Assembly (NCBI GenBank): GCA_031308135.1
Contig: JAHLJT010009436.1
Span: 222,747,977-222,811,976, forward strand
Direction of reading: 5' to 3'
Length of the DNA: 64,000 nucleotides
Origin: Acheta domesticus
Taxonomy: Eukaryota > Arthropoda > Insecta > Orthoptera > Gryllidae
Shown here piece by piece: positions 1-13,050 of this stretch (within the stretch, counting starts at the first letter, position 1; each line of letters opens with the position of its first letter). The position numbers were made by a program, and so were the translations under genes. Below the pieces are notes generated by a model that worked only from the letters and a program-made list of their open reading frames with translations, was not told the origin of the DNA and did not search any database.

Positions 1-2585
1 AAAATGAAGCCAGCCCCCTTATGTTATGTGGTAGGACAATGTGACAAACTGCCTGAAATCTTTCCTATTATATTTTATATATATCGTATATTAATATTTC
101 GCTAAGGAACGAGTGGCAAATATAATACTTGATTTGGACAAATAAACAGAAATATGAATGCAATAAAGCAAAACAAACATGAAAAGAATATTAGGCCTCC
201 CAAGAATTCTTTGTGGCAGGGCAAATAAAAATTGCTTAATTTGTTGTCTGAAGTTGAACTGAATTTTCCTCATGAGCTTAAAGCCACGTATTGTTAAAAT
301 GGAATTGTACCCTTAATTTAATGTCATTGAGAAATTATTATAGCATCAAAAAAGAAGGGAAAATAACGAAAAGAGATTTTAAAATCTAATGGAAATGAAT
401 ACATTAGTCAACTGACATTTGGCAACGTATTCTAAGTAATTTGTCTTCCAAGGAAGCAGGTGAAATGAACAGGTCACTTAAAATCAGTAACATGAAAGGA
501 CTTGCTGCATGTGTTGCACATTTGAAATGAATAATAATTTTGGAAATTGTTTCTTGTCTTTTGAAAAATTCTGTAAAGAAATGGAAATGAAATACTTGAG
601 TGAATCTAATTATAAGATTTCATTCTAATTTTTTGAACAGAAGTATTTACAAGGTTTTTTTTAATGGGTCTGAGAAGAAAAAATTCTCAGAGGAATAAAA
701 TGAAAACTGTTGTGTCTATAGTTGTAGTGATAGTCACCAACCAAATTAAAAACGTAAGGGAGGCCAAAAACTTTGGTGCAAATTAATTATTGCAGTGTTA
801 TTTAGGGAATATGCTTAAAAGGAATCTTCAATAAGAATCTTTCGAAGATTGCATCAAGCAAAATAGGACTACAACAGGAGCTCCCCTGCCACATTAATAA
901 TTGCAAAAAATTTTAGTTAAAAACATTCCACCAACAGCAGCTTCATAGAAGTTGAATTCTATGCAGGAACAATGCTGATTGAAGACAAAATTAGATGGGG
1001 AAAATAAGAGAAGTGCAAGTTGATGCAACTTAGTTTTCAAAGTGACTTGCATCAAGAATATATTTTAAAATCTATATAAAACTGGTTTCCACACCACATT
1101 TCTGAATTAAAAATCTCCTGGGTATTTTGGGAATATTATTGTGAAACAGTTTCAGTAATTTGCCACAGAATTAAAGAAAAAAACTGCCCAAGTGTAACTC
1201 ACTGTCTGAAGCCACATTAATTGGTACATATTTAAAAAAAATAATGATTTTTTCTAATACCAAATCAATTTTTTAAAAATCCAATGAAGATGTATAACTA
1301 ACATAAACATTTCTTATACGTCTGAGAAACTTGTAATTCAAAGATGGCACAAATTTTAAATTGTTGTGGCATTTAAAATTTTTCTATTACAAACAAATAA
1401 TACAAAATATTTTTAATAAACTATTCCTTCTATTTCAATTTTTAAACCTTTGACGTTAGTATTAGGTACCCTTAATGCAAAATCGTTTCATGAATTCCTT
1501 TTGTTTTCTCTATGTGCAGCAGTGGATTTACCATTTTTGAGGCCCCAAGCTAAAATATTTTTGAGACCCCCATTTGTTTTTACAGTGAACAATAACATTT
1601 TTGAAATTTGATATTTTACCCTTTTTATTAAAAATTAAACAAATAAAATGTGTGTCAAATACATTTTATTCAAATATTTACTTTGAAAATTGATAACAAT
1701 TGTCTATAATGTAATATAATATGTATGTCAAAATAGCTGCAATATAATATCAACACTAAAACTGACAAAAACTTCCTAAAAATGCTGTCACGCAATATTT
1801 TGTTGATAAAATCAGAAATAGTATTCTTGAAAGATAAACCTCTGAGCTTATAATTGTTAGTGAATTGAGTTTGTCTTGTCCCATAGTAACTCTGCACTTG
1901 TTTTTAACTCTTGATTTTACTTAATAAAGGACACACTGGACTGAATTGTCTGTCCCATTTTATTGTTTTAAAATGTTTTTGCTTAAATAAGCCAAACATT
2001 GGGAATATGAAAAGATACCATTTGAGTCAGCTGCTGTGACAGATTTTGGCATGACACATTATGTCATCTACTCAAAAAGTTCAAACTGAAATAGATGAGA
2101 ATGAAGATGCTGATTTTAGAATAAATCTATTTTCTAAGTCCAATAGTGTGTTTATTGAATTTAATTAATTTGTATTTATGTACTGCAACTAATTAAAAAT
2201 TTGTCTTATTTCATAACTCTATTTAGTTTTGCAATTTTTTAAAATAATTTTTTAGGCCTTTTGGACTCTCGAGGCCCCAAGCAGTGGCTTTTTTAGCTTA
2301 ATGCTAAATAAAAACTTGAGTTTATGCCACAAAATTCTTAGAACAGAGCTGCAAGAGATGAATACCATCGAAATGTAGTATGTTAATTATGACTAAATAT
2401 GACGCTCTAAAATCTCAAAGAAAATTGTGCCATTTTATTACGTTTCGGATAACGGTATTCTCCTGTGGACTGGAACTGAATTAGATTTATACTAAATTAG
2501 GGCCTACATATAAAGGCAGGTATACTCAAAAAAATCTTATGCTTAAGAAAAGTGTTCAGATTTTGAATATTTTTGTGAGAACTTG
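1..2585 (+). repeat. Composite repeat B, copy 1 (cut by window edge)
   Basis: Most of this stretch reappears in reverse complement at about 54030-56640. Matching landmarks include the gaggccccaagc motif (1540 and 2271), the stretch around 1560-1600 with gagacccccat, and the stretch around 2490-2540 with gggcctacat. The same first 80 bases (aaaatgaagccagcccc onward) also recur at 16800-16915 and 19440-19560. No open frame of useful length exists. It is an old, AT-rich interspersed repeat or duplicated segment. It probably continues left of the window, so its true 5' limit is unknown. Confidence 0.7.
1519..2293 (-). pseudogene. hAT-like transposase C-terminal fossil nested in repeat B
   Basis: On the minus strand around 1897-1660 a broken frame contains LRGLSFKNTISDFINKILR. 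This matches the last part of hAT-type transposases, where a stretch like DRLNSLALL...DFDEIIxxFA closes the dimerisation domain. The copy at 54.7 kb preserves the preceding piece better. The segment is bracketed by two direct copies of gaggccccaagc (1540-1551 and 2271-2282); these are not inverted, so the real termini are not resolved. CAGTGGATTTACC at 1520 resembles hAT termini. Only a remnant; class moderately supported, boundaries guessed. Confidence 0.4.
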
Positions 2586-2789
2586 ACCAGCTAACGATCA
2601 CTGTTGTCAAAACTCGTAAAAATGCTACATGCTTGTGACTATCAGTATATCTTACAATTTGGGATTAAAATTTAAGAAACAGTCACTAATACTTAAAAAA
2701 ATTCAAGAAAATATTCTCAGCACTGTCACAACTTGTTATGCACTTGTCACAAGGTAGATAAAATAAACAGTGCAACCCAAATATATTCA

Positions 2790-3005
2790 GGTTTTTATTT
2801 CTTGGCGTGTGGGGGCTTGTCTTCAGGATGGAATATCTCACGATATTGCACGTCGTTCTCGATCTTGTAGCTAGGAGTTGCACGATCGCTGGCACTCCTC
2901 GATACAGTCGCAATCATGTGACTCCCAGTGCCATGACTGAGAAAGGCATGAAATACCATGACACTCCATTGTGTGGATGCCCCCACAAACCAAGAAATAA
3001 AAACC
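2790..3005. mobile_element. 216-bp hairpin MITE
   Basis: The ends are a perfect 16-base inverted repeat: GGTTTTTATTTCTTGG at 2790-2805 and CCAAGAAATAAAAACC at 2990-3005. It extends inward through gtgggggc / gcccccac. The interior is distinctly more GC-rich than its surroundings and has no convincing gene. No clear target-site duplication was found, so the superfamily is open. It lies 300 bases upstream of a splice acceptor, probably within an intron. Confidence 0.65.
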
Positions 3006-3308
3006 CATGTATAGGTAGCTTGCATCTAGCCATGTTGCCATGTGGGAGATCTTAGATTCTCAGAATATGAATTTCAAGAAAACTTTTTGGAGGAACAAAA
3101 AGGTTTTATTTCATATATTAGCAAAATATGTAATATTGTACAAAATGTTTTTAAAATGTAATTATAAATTAGAAGAGGATTTTGATTGCAACAATTTGCT
3201 AAGATCGCAATATTGAGAACTGTTCCTAGAAAGATGAATAAATTTGTACACCTGGACTGAAGTAAAATTATTGCCTTAAAAGTGAATAGTTTTTTTATTA
3301 CATTACAG

Positions 3309-3420
3309 GAAGCGTCGTGGCGCTATTAACGCCAAGCAGCTTGCCTATTTAGAGAAATACCGTCCGAAGTCACGCCTTAAGCTGAAGAATGGCCATAGGA
3401 ATGTATGCTGTCTGCAGTAG
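3309..3420 (+). CDS. Terminal coding exon of an unidentified host gene
   Basis: A polypyrimidine tract and acceptor (tttttttattacattacag, ending 3308) precede an open, very basic stretch. Read in the frame beginning AAG at 3310 it gives 36 codons ending at TAG (3418-3420): [19 protein letters not shown] followed by [17 protein letters not shown]. Base composition is clearly less AT-rich than the flanks, as expected for coding DNA. A long AT-rich region with polyadenylation signals follows. I do not recognise the protein family. The lysine/arginine-rich tail could suit a nuclear or RNA-binding protein, but that is only inference. The phase (one base before the first full codon) implies the upstream exon ends in phase 2; it is not in this window or is not recognisable. 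Confidence 0.55.
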
Positions 3421-5540
3421 GCATCACATCAATTGAACATGAACAGCCAACCAGTTATGTCTCTGGGAAAGAAGGTGGACCAGCAAAGATTACTGATATA
3501 GTTACTTGTATTTCATTGGGATGTATAATAAGTTGAAATGATCCCTGCATTACAAGAACAACTTAGCTTTAATATTTCATTTAGCTTTTAAGTTTTTATT
3601 TACTTGGCAATTACTAAAATATGAAAATGAAATTTCACCTGTCACTCCATATGCTAAAAATTTGACTGATGTAAGTTTTCTGTGGAAAAAAGAAAAAAAG
3701 TTGAAGTTACCGAAACCTTGTGGTTGAGTGGGGGATATTGAAGAGATTTCTGTAGCAGAAATATTTTAATCCTAGTTTCTTCCTTGTTGGGAGATTAATG
3801 AAATTTTATTGTAATGAGTTGTCAGCTTGTCAGTTCATAAAATATTTCCATGTATATTTCAAAACATAAAATGAAATAAAAATAAAATCACAAAAAACCA
3901 CTGCCGTTGTCACATCAGGTCATGAAATACAGATGGAATGTGTTCCAAAACTTCAGGTTATAGATAACTGTTCTACAGCATTTCCAGTTCTGCATTAGTA
4001 TATGCAGTGTTCAATGTTAGTATGTCCAAATGTGTAAACAAATTAAATTTTGTTTTTTAAACCCACAGGGCAGTGTCTTTATTTGTGGTTTATGTAACTC
4101 CAGCCCGCTGGCAATTTTCCAAATGGCTCTTATAGATATTGAAATGCATAGTATGTGTAAGTGATATGGTTAGATTGAGCAGTGTTCATTGAGAAATATC
4201 CATCTAAAGCATGGAGCCTATTTTATTTTAATTTTCTTTAAGTTAAGATTAAGGGAAAAAAAAATAATGTAGATGTTGAAATCAGGGAAAGTTGTTTGTC
4301 AATAGGTTGAGTTATTCAATCTGCGAGTACTTTCATGTTCATAAAATGTGATTATGTATTTTAAGTTTTGTGCTACTAGTAATGAAGATTCAGGCTTTGT
4401 GATTGTATGTTAGAAGCATTGGAGATAAAAGTTAGTTAAGACTAATAGTTACATACCAAACCTGAAACTCAATGGAGCAGCTATGGACTGGTTGCAGTAT
4501 GTTGCAACCTTGTTATTGTGCCCTAGTGCCTTAACAGAGCATTTGTGGACGTGTTTGATGATGGAACTGCACCAGCTCATAGCCAGTAGCTCTCAATAGG
4601 AGCTGCTTTGCTGCTCGCATAGACCTTGTTTTTGAGTATGTTTATTACTTCTTTTTACTCGATAGAAAACCTGGCCTACAGTAAATGTTAACATTTTTGC
4701 TGTTCATTTTGTACAAGGTTTGCTCTACCACCGAAATTCAGATGTGTGAATTTTATGCTGCTACTTCGAAATTTCTGCCTGTCCGACAACGTCAGCTGCA
4801 TGGTATAATACAGTGTAGACTTTCCTCGGAGCATCATAACTTGTTGAAGTTTTGTTGCAGCTGGCTGAATTTTCTTAAGCTTAAATATAATTAAGTAGTG
4901 CCTCGTCAGAAAGAGATGTATTTAAGAGATGTTAATCAGTCACTTTTTTATTGCTTATTGTTTTAATTTTCAAATTGTATTTGCTATATGTTGGTACTAC
5001 ATTTGAATTTTATGAACCTGCTGATTAGGGACAGAATGGAAAAGATACGATGTCTTCTGCTATTTTAAAATAATAAACTGGATTTCTGGATTACTGTTCC
5101 TTTCATTGCTATACCTGTGAATATCTTGATGTTGCGACAAATGCTCACTAGGAGCATAACCATAGAAATGGTTTCAATGTGTTCATGGAAAACAATAATG
5201 TTATGTAAATTTATTGATGTACTAGTCTTGTGCAAGTACATTATTGATAGCACATAGGGGAACATCGCACACTTCAAACTGCTTTTTGAATTGTAATTTG
5301 TGTTGCATATCTATAAATGAAATTTAGAGAGTGGGGGTGGGGGATGAAAGTCGGTGCATTCCAGTATTGAATGAGGTGATGTAATAAAAACTTTCTGGTG
5401 AATGTAATATGCAAATGAATGTATGGGAAAATTCTTTAAAATTGCTCTTATTCTGTATTTTGACAACTTCAGAAGGTTTAATCAAATTTTGTGGTGTGTT
5501 GATGTGCCCTAATAAATTGTAATGACTTTGTAAAGTGTTC
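3421..5540 (+). other. Probable 3' UTR with alternative polyadenylation signals
   Basis: This is AT-rich sequence without repeat-family matches elsewhere in the window. AATAAA hexamers occur at 3875-3886 (two overlapping), 5072-5077 and 5511-5516. The last is followed by the T/GT-rich tract tgtaaagtgttctttgttcc, a good downstream element, so 5511 is the best candidate for the distal cleavage site near 5535. Inferred from the terminal exon just upstream. Confidence 0.45.
5511..5516 (+). terminator. Candidate distal poly(A) signal AATAAA
   Basis: Canonical AATAAA followed within 30 bases by a GT/T-rich downstream element, at the end of the non-repetitive 3' UTR-like stretch. Earlier AATAAA hexamers could be used for shorter transcripts. 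Confidence 0.4.
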
Positions 5541-8500
5541 TTTGTTCCTTTTCCAAGTTTTCCTTCAAATTAGTTTAAATGAAAACTCAGAAGCAGAATA
5601 TTTTAGATTGACACCTACTATTTGCTTCTGGCTAAATTGAATTTGCCAACATAATTAGGGCTTTAATTAGAATTAACTTTTTTGTCTAGTACAAACCTCT
5701 TTAATTTTTGGGCAAATTGCCAAAAAAGTGTACTATTTAAACTAGTAGAAAAAATTGTAGTAATGAGCAGTCAGTCTTGGTAGGGCTGACACCACCTATT
5801 TTCTCATCACTCCACTAGTTTGAAAGATGTGATTTTTAATTGTTCATAGGTTGCTTTGCCACTAAACTTGGTTGCAATTCTTCACTTGAAATTGCTCAGC
5901 TTGCTGTGACATGAAAGCTGTGAAATTTGTGGCTATATAGTCTTTGTCACACAGCTTCCTTTCCTCTCGTTCAGAACCTTGAATGAAATGAGAACAACTG
6001 AAGTTTAAATCTAGATCAGACAACTGTTAAAGCAAAAACAGTTCAGCATTGCTTCCCCACTTTGGGACAATTTGTAGCAATGACAATCTTAATACTGCAA
6101 GATGCTGATGAGAACTATAGATTTCATTTCTAGACTAATTTGTGCCCCAAATCAATCGGAAATTAATATTCTGAGATATTGTTTACTTTGGAAAATTTAA
6201 TAAAACTAAACAATCAAATTATTGTAGAAATCAAACATTCCAATGAGAATGTTTAGTTATCCCTCCTATAACTTTTTTTGGTGTCTTAAGATAACACTGT
6301 TATTAAAAAATTGACAAGCTTTAGTATTACATAGTTTGTTATAGTATTTCTACAGAACTTAAACAATTAGTTTGTTCTAATATTTCTTCTGGTAAGATAT
6401 CCACAAGAGGATATACCGGGTCTTTATCGTATCTTGCAACCCAGGTCTGGAAACACCAACTCTTGTTTTGCCAATTTGGCAACGCGTGAAATACCTTCGA
6501 CGCCCTTTCACTGTTAGCAAAGCCCGGTCGCGTGCCCTCAGATTTCGGGCTGAGAGAATGTGTCTAATTTTAGTTGGACGAAAGAGAAAGCACGTATTCT
6601 GTCCTTGTTACTCTTCAACGTACTGCAGCCACTACACTGAAAAGAGTAAATGTCTGTCTCTTCATAAACGGTGGTCACTTTGAGCATTTACTCGACTGTC
6701 AGTTTTTTGTCAATTTAAGATAATTATATTTTATTACTTTTTATTAATTATTTTCAATAATTATTAATGTACTACTTAGTTACACTATATTAGTATTTTT
6801 TAATAATTTTACCGGTCACATGCGTACTTTAGCCCATTTAACATGCAACCCTACAGGCGTGTACCATATCTGTATGTTAAGCAATTTAACATCCTTAGCA
6901 TTCGGGTTTTAACATCTTTGGCAACGTGAATAAACGACCATTGATTCATCGCAAGTCAAATGTTTATTAAGAAAGAAACAAGTCGGTGTAGAAAACAAAT
7001 CAGATTCAAATAATTCAGAATAAAAGTAACTCATATTAGTTTTTGAGATAATTATTGTTCATTGTAATAGGTTTTAATAGTGCAGTTAAAATGTGTTTTA
7101 GGTAAATTAATTTCATTTTCCTCGCATTCCATGAAATGAAACTCTTCTTCGGTAATCATATTTACTGACGATCTGAGGTGTCGCCACTGGAAATCGATGC
7201 GCCAACTTCCTCACCGAACGTCATTTCTTTAGTTATCTTTAACTTCAGGAGAATTATTTGTATCCAGTTTTTTCAAACCACGGTATACTAATATTGTTTA
7301 AAATATAGTATATCGCAAGCAATACCCCACAATATCATAGTAACATGCCGCAACAATAGGAATTCATATGTTTACTATCGCAGTAATATAAATTATCGCA
7401 TAAATCGTGAGATTGACCGATAAAATGCTGAACTTACCATAAAATGTTAGTGTTATTACTGCCTCGTCCAAATTAAAAATCTCAGCTCCGCTACGCTCCA
7501 CCTCGATTTTTAACTTTTGGCCTCTGCGGTAATTACTCTCATAACATTTCTAGGTATGTTTATTGTCTGTTACTAAAGTTTTCTTATTTGCTTAATATGC
7601 AGATTCCATAATAATAATACATTATTATTATTGTTATAAAATGAAGAGCTAGGCGGTAATATTTCACGATGTATCTTTTCGATTTCTCTCTGAGCTGGCT
7701 TTACTTAAATAATTATTGTTACGTTGCTGTAAATAAATTGATAACTCCCCTCCACATTAATATTGCAGTTTTGTTTCTTCAGCATACTAGGCAGAATTGC
7801 TTAAAGAGACGTTTTGTTTCCACGCTCATGCCTCAGCCCACCCCACCCCACCCACTCTGTGCAGCGTGAAAAGATTTCGGCATGAGAGCCGTGTACCTGC
7901 CCGCCGACACTCTTGAATGGGATCAACAAAGAAACAGGAAACTTGCTGCAGCTTATGACCTGACGGTTGCCTCCTGCTCCTCGTGCCAGGCACTGCTGTC
8001 TTGAAAGGTGTAAAAGAGACGTGGTTGCCAAATTACCAAAACAAGAACAAGTGCTCTCAGACATGAGTTGCAAGATAAACTAAAGACCCTGTACTAAGAT
8101 ATAAAATAAGATACTTAATCTTAATTCCTTTCAGTTGTGTGTCTTTTATAATGTCGGGACTGAGAAATATGTGGCTAGGGTACAAGAAAAATTTCATTTT
8201 TCAAACTATTTCAAAATAAAAAACATAGTAAGTAAATTCAAATTACATTACACCAAGTTGGTGACATACTGCATTTAGGTAAAGGAGCTTATCAAGTAAA
8301 GGGTAAAGAAAGAAATTCAATACAGGAAAATGTAATATTTTGTTAGTTTAGTGACAATGATTTTTTCATTACATGTAAATCCAAGTTTGTTTTCTACCTC
8401 TCAACTTCACTACTTTGAATAAGACAAAAGAAAGGTAGTTGGCTAAAGGTGTAAATGTAAATAATAAATATTGCAATTATTGATGAAACAATATTAAATA

Positions 8501-9234
8501 AAACTAATACATAAATTCTTAGATGGAGAAGCATTGAAAAATTTACAATATAATTCACATTATTTAAAGATGGTATTAAGTGTTCATTGTGGAAAATTTT
8601 AAAATAAGATTTACTTCTGTCAGGAGGGACTATTAACTTCCAGGAAATGTTTACAAACAACCAAGTACCTTAATAGCTGCAAAAATTTGTCATTTGAGAC
8701 ACATGGAAGTCTAAAGTGAACTTCAGAATCTATTTTGTGTGTAGTTGTTGGCTATATTCTACATAAAAGAACTGTTTTTTTATATTATCAGTATTAGCAT
8801 TGTCATGCATTTATTAAATTGGAAACACCAATTTTGTAAAACTTATGAAACTGCAAAGCAAATCTTTGTATAAACACATGTTCAGTAACTATGGCTTTGT
8901 TTGAAAACACCATCAGTAGTTGAGAAGAATTGCAAGAGGTTGTAACAAAACAGAAATCTTGGTTTGATGAAACAGAAAATTGATCAAAGGGCACATCAGG
9001 GACATTCTCAGAACAGTGAGGGTTAGTTAGGGACATTAGAACAGTAGGAGAGGAGTTGAAGTTCAAAGCACACTTGTTTCTTGGTATGTATTTGAGAAGT
9101 GAGAGGAAGCAAGAGAAGAGTGTATCATCAGGGTAACAGCATAAAATGATGTGCTGAGGATAAGTAAATACCTCCCTTAATGCATAATATCTAAGTAATG
9201 ATTGTGTGTGTGTCTACATATTTCTTTTTTGGTG
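5541..9234. other. No supported gene
   Basis: AT-rich sequence with only short accidental frames. Two patches are less AT-rich (about 6400-6690 and 7840-8080), but neither has a frame, splice sites or repeats that I can support. The minus strand around 7270-7070 has short peptides such as ITKEMTFGEEVGASISSG that end in stops and match no family I know. Intergenic or intronic DNA is likely. Confidence 0.5.
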
Positions 9235-10735
9235 TGTTCCTACAACTACGATATTGAAGATAAAGATTATTTCTTAAAAAAATTGTTTTCCACAATTAGT
9301 TTCTTCATTAACGTCATGTACATTTTTTATTTTTTATTTTTAGATCTTGCACAATATTGAGTGAAATGCGGGCAGTATTAAAAAAAAGTTAAAAATGAGA
9401 ATTTCTCTGAAATGGCTCCAATTTTTTTTCTTTTAACTTTTGATAGGAATAGGGCTAAGTATACTGTACAAGCTGACATAAACACAATTATGCTGCATTT
9501 TGTTTTTTTCAAAAATTACGTTAATTTTTTGTGACACCCCTCAAGTCTAATATTTATATAACCGGTGATTTGTACACATTCGTACATTTGTGAGTGCTTC
9601 AAATGATGTCTTTTGAAGTTTCTTGAAAACTCAAAGTTTCCTGTGAAAAAGAGCTTCAGATTTTGCATTTGAGGTAATGCGTAAACATTTTTTTTTAAAA
9701 AGGCTGTATATTTTTCAACAAAAATTTCCATGTAGGATGAGGTTTTACTCTTCTGTAATAGTCGTCAACTAATATTTCGGTTCTACCATTAGGAGACCAA
9801 AAATTGAGGGGAGTAAAATGTACTTTTGGTGGCGATAGATGGCCGCTGGCAAGAGGATGGGGCAAGTCTGAAAAGCTAGCCCCGACCAAAAAAATTAGAA
9901 AATAACTAGTAAGAAAGTCTGTACCATTCTGCTAGTTAAATAATGGGTTACATGAGGCCCATGTAGTGAGAAAAACCTAAAGACTGGGAAGCTTAAGTTA
10001 CCCTAGACTAAGTAACATGCATGAAAAATAACTTACTTGTCTCATTTTGAGATAATATAATGCAGTTTACCATGTCCACTATTCTAAGTATTACATAATT
10101 GTAATATTGTGTGGGACGATTGTAATAATTGCTCTTTTTCTTGTATCTTTCGTTTCCGTTACTGGTATATTGAGAAAATCCAGTCACTAAGTATCTGGGC
10201 CAAAAATTTTTTCTTACCGCTTCTATAAGGTTTTTGGGGTGTTGAATTTGAATTTGAGGTTTGCCTATATTTTATTCTTATAAAAAATTTAAAGAAAAAA
10301 TTGGAGCCCTTTTTTTTTTATTATTTTAAATGTTGAAAATGTCCGGGGGCTTAATTTAAAGTATCCCCCAAAATTAAAATATCGGTTTCAAATTCAAGGG
10401 GCTGAGATCAATCAAATTGATCGGAGAGCATCAATTTTGAAGAAAATCGGCTGAACGGTTTGGTCGCTAGCGTTGTTCACAGACGGACGACAGACGTTTA
10501 CTTCCAATTGGTTTTTCGGTGTCAAGGACCCACAAAACAGGGATTCTGGCTGCACCTCGTGTTAGATTTTTTTTTCTTCTTAATTTAGAAACTGGTTTTA
10601 TCCACTTTTTCGTTACCAGGACCCTGTAATAAAAAGATTTTATGCCAAAAATCCGCCGTTTTTTCGCGCAGCATTACTTAACTTTCCCTATACTAAACGT
10701 ACGTATAATATACCGTAAAGGAAAATGATATGTCA
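9235..10735. mobile_element. FB foldback element, copy a (rearranged)
   Basis: From 9235 to about 9960 the sequence matches the FB left module in reverse orientation (compare 28080-29130 and the reverse of 59120-60100). From about 10130 to 10735 it carries the FB right module in forward orientation: gtccgggggctt, the gacggacgacagacg tract, tcaaggacccacaaaa, then ttaactttccctatacta and a degenerate gtacgtata terminus. No protein is encoded; minus-strand frames at 9516-9889 are accidental. It may be one internally inverted copy or two copies side by side. Confidence 0.6.
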
Positions 10736-11208
10736 GAACTTTAAGTTTGCAATATAGGCCAATATTACGTTCATGTAGATCCCAATGGTCTGACCAACTT
10801 CAAAGAATGGATACTCATATATACAATAATGTGAACAAATCGCCACTCATGTAAATATTACCACAAATGAACATTACTTCAAAAACTTTGAAACAGGGAA
10901 AGCAATACCATGACTAAACAAAATAGTTTAACTACAAACGATTAAAAAATTATAAATACAAATTATAGTTTTATCATTCATTGTCAAATTTTACGTAAAA
11001 TAGCCACATACGTACGAAATTGTTAGTGATCTTTCGGCACAAACAGCAAGCGAAGGATTTCAGTAATAAAATTATTCGAAAAATACACATGAAATAAACT
11101 CACAACATAAGTAATACACTACGATTACCCTAAATCCACAACACAAATACACTTTTGACTGATACACACACACATATACTTAATATTCATTCTAAATTTC
11201 AGTGATAA
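10736..11208. other. No supported feature
   Basis: AT-rich sequence between an FB element and the truncated LINE. No repeat, frame or RNA gene recognised. Confidence 0.5.
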
Positions 11209-11280
11209 ATCTTCTATCGTGTTCATTTTCTGAATGATTTTCTGAATTCATTTTCTGAATTAAATAACAAAACAAAATCA

Positions 11281-13050
11281 ATGTGGGATATAGTAAAAAA
11301 TGCGACCAAACCAACTAGAAACCTTGTAGAGAATGTTGTTTTAAAAGATAACGATAGAGATGTGAACGATCCGGCAACAGTGGCTAGTCTCTTTAACCAA
11401 TACTTTTCGAGAATTGCTGTCGATCTCACTAAGGGTTTTCAGCCACAAAATTCAACATCTGACGTTTCCCTAAAAGTCTTAGACACTATGTTCGTTTCCG
11501 AAACCTCTTCCTATGAAATTCTCAAAATAATCGGTAAATTAAAAAATAAATATTCGGCCGGTTTAGATGAATTTCCGGATTGTTTGTTAAAGACGTGCGC
11601 GCCAGCCATTATACACCCGTTAACTCACATATTGAATGCATCCTTATGCACCGGAATTTTTCCAGATATTTTTAAAACAGCTAAGATTAAGCCGCTCTTC
11701 AAAAAAGGCAACAAAAATGAAGTTCAAAATTATCGGCCAATTTCTCTTTTGTCAGTTTTTTCAAAAATATTAGAGAGACTTTTTTATGTACGAATGGAAA
11801 CCTTTCTCAATAAACACGACGCGTTTTCAAATTGCCAACATGGATTCCGGAAATCAAAATCTACGGAAACAGCCATTTTTTCTTTTCTTAAGGATGTTGC
11901 CTCATCATTGGATCAAAACGAAGCAACTATTGGAATATTTTTAGATCTTTCAAAAGCTTTTGACGTCATTGATCATAACATTTTACTTTCAAAATTACCT
12001 TCGTATGGAATCCGTGGTATTGCTCTAGATTGGCTATGTTCGTACCTTAAACAACGATCTCAGAGAGTAGAAATACCTTACTGGAATGATGGAACTTTAT
12101 GTACACACCTTTCCGGTTCTTTGCCAATTGTACGAGGAGTCCCGCAAGGATCGATTTTAGGCCCTATTCTCTTCCTATTATACGTAAATGACATGCCCTT
12201 AGCGATTCGAAACGGAAGAACAGTTCTCTTTGCGGATGATACAAATATTCTTTGCAACAAAGAAACCGTAAATAGTACAATATCAGACGTTTCAAATTGG
12301 TTCCGTAATAACAAATTAAAAGTAAATGAAAATAAAACAGTTTCAATGCAGTTTTCCATATCAAATAAAAAATTCTGTACTCCATTGAAAATGAACGGTG
12401 TGCCATTGACTGATGTTAATGTAACAAAATTTTTAGGTCTATCAATTCAGTCAAACCTCAAATGGAATGCCCACTTAAATGAATTGAACACAAAATTAAG
12501 CTCATTATGCTACGCGTTCAGAATTCTTTCAAATTCCGTCAGCCTTCATACAGCTTGTTGTGTATATTTTGCAAATGTTCACTCCCGCCTGAGATATGGC
12601 ATAATATTTTGGGGAAACACATCTTATAGTTCACAGACTTTCAGATTACAAAAAAGAATTGTACGAATAATAAGCAAATCCAACCCACGTGATTCTTGTA
12701 AGTCACTCTTTATTAATCTAGGAATTTTACCATTACCTTGTCTCCTGATTTACGAATCAGTAGTTTTTGTCAAAAATGACTTACTTAAGGACGGGAATAT
12801 ATTTTCAGCAAACGCCGATGTCTATAAGTATAACACACGACGTAGTAATCATATTCACCAGGTGGCAGTATCAACAGCTCACTACAAAAAATTCACATAC
12901 AATTCATGTACATTACTCAACAACACTTTGCCAGAAGGCATTAAACGATTAAATTCAATAGAAAAGTTTAAGTCCCAAGTAAAATCTTTTCTGCTGCATA
13001 ACTGTTTCTATACAATTCGAGACTATACCGAGCATCAAAAAGGAAAGTAG
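11281..13050 (+). CDS. LINE ORF2 reverse transcriptase region (5'-truncated, otherwise open)
   Basis: 589 codons without a stop, reading from an internal ATG; the frame is open back to 11209. Reverse transcriptase blocks appear in order: KTAKIKPLFKKG, NYRPISLLSVFSKILERL, QHGFRKSKSTETAI, GIFLDLSKAFDVIDH, GVPQGSILGPILFLLYVNDM and the catalytic VLFADDTNIL (FADD box, about 12227). The thumb/C-terminal region ends in FLLHNCFYTIRDY, typical of CR1/L2/Daphne-type elements. The endonuclease domain that should precede it is absent. Because the truncated frame has stayed open for 1.77 kb, the insertion is likely fairly young. It cannot be autonomous. Confidence 0.85.
   Translation: MWDIVKNATKPTRNLVENVVLKDNDRDVNDPATVASLFNQYFSRIAVDLTKGFQPQNSTSDVSLKVLDTMFVSETSSYEILKIIGKLKNKYSAGLDEFPDCLLKTCAPAIIHPLTHILNASLCTGIFPDIFKTAKIKPLFKKGNKNEVQNYRPISLLSVFSKILERLFYVRMETFLNKHDAFSNCQHGFRKSKSTETAIFSFLKDVASSLDQNEATIGIFLDLSKAFDVIDHNILLSKLPSYGIRGIALDWLCSYLKQRSQRVEIPYWNDGTLCTHLSGSLPIVRGVPQGSILGPILFLLYVNDMPLAIRNGRTVLFADDTNILCNKETVNSTISDVSNWFRNNKLKVNENKTVSMQFSISNKKFCTPLKMNGVPLTDVNVTKFLGLSIQSNLKWNAHLNELNTKLSSLCYAFRILSNSVSLHTACCVYFANVHSRLRYGIIFWGNTSYSSQTFRLQKRIVRIISKSNPRDSCKSLFINLGILPLPCLLIYESVVFVKNDLLKDGNIFSANADVYKYNTRRSNHIHQVAVSTAHYKKFTYNSCTLLNNTLPEGIKRLNSIEKFKSQVKSFLLHNCFYTIRDYTEHQKGK

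Noticed and set aside
2795..3055. Short frames on both strands (76 and 82 codons)
   Set aside because: They lie inside the 216-bp hairpin MITE and have no family signal.
12078..12406. Minus-strand frames inside the RT at 11.3-13.0 kb
   Set aside because: Antisense shadows of a well-supported reverse transcriptase.
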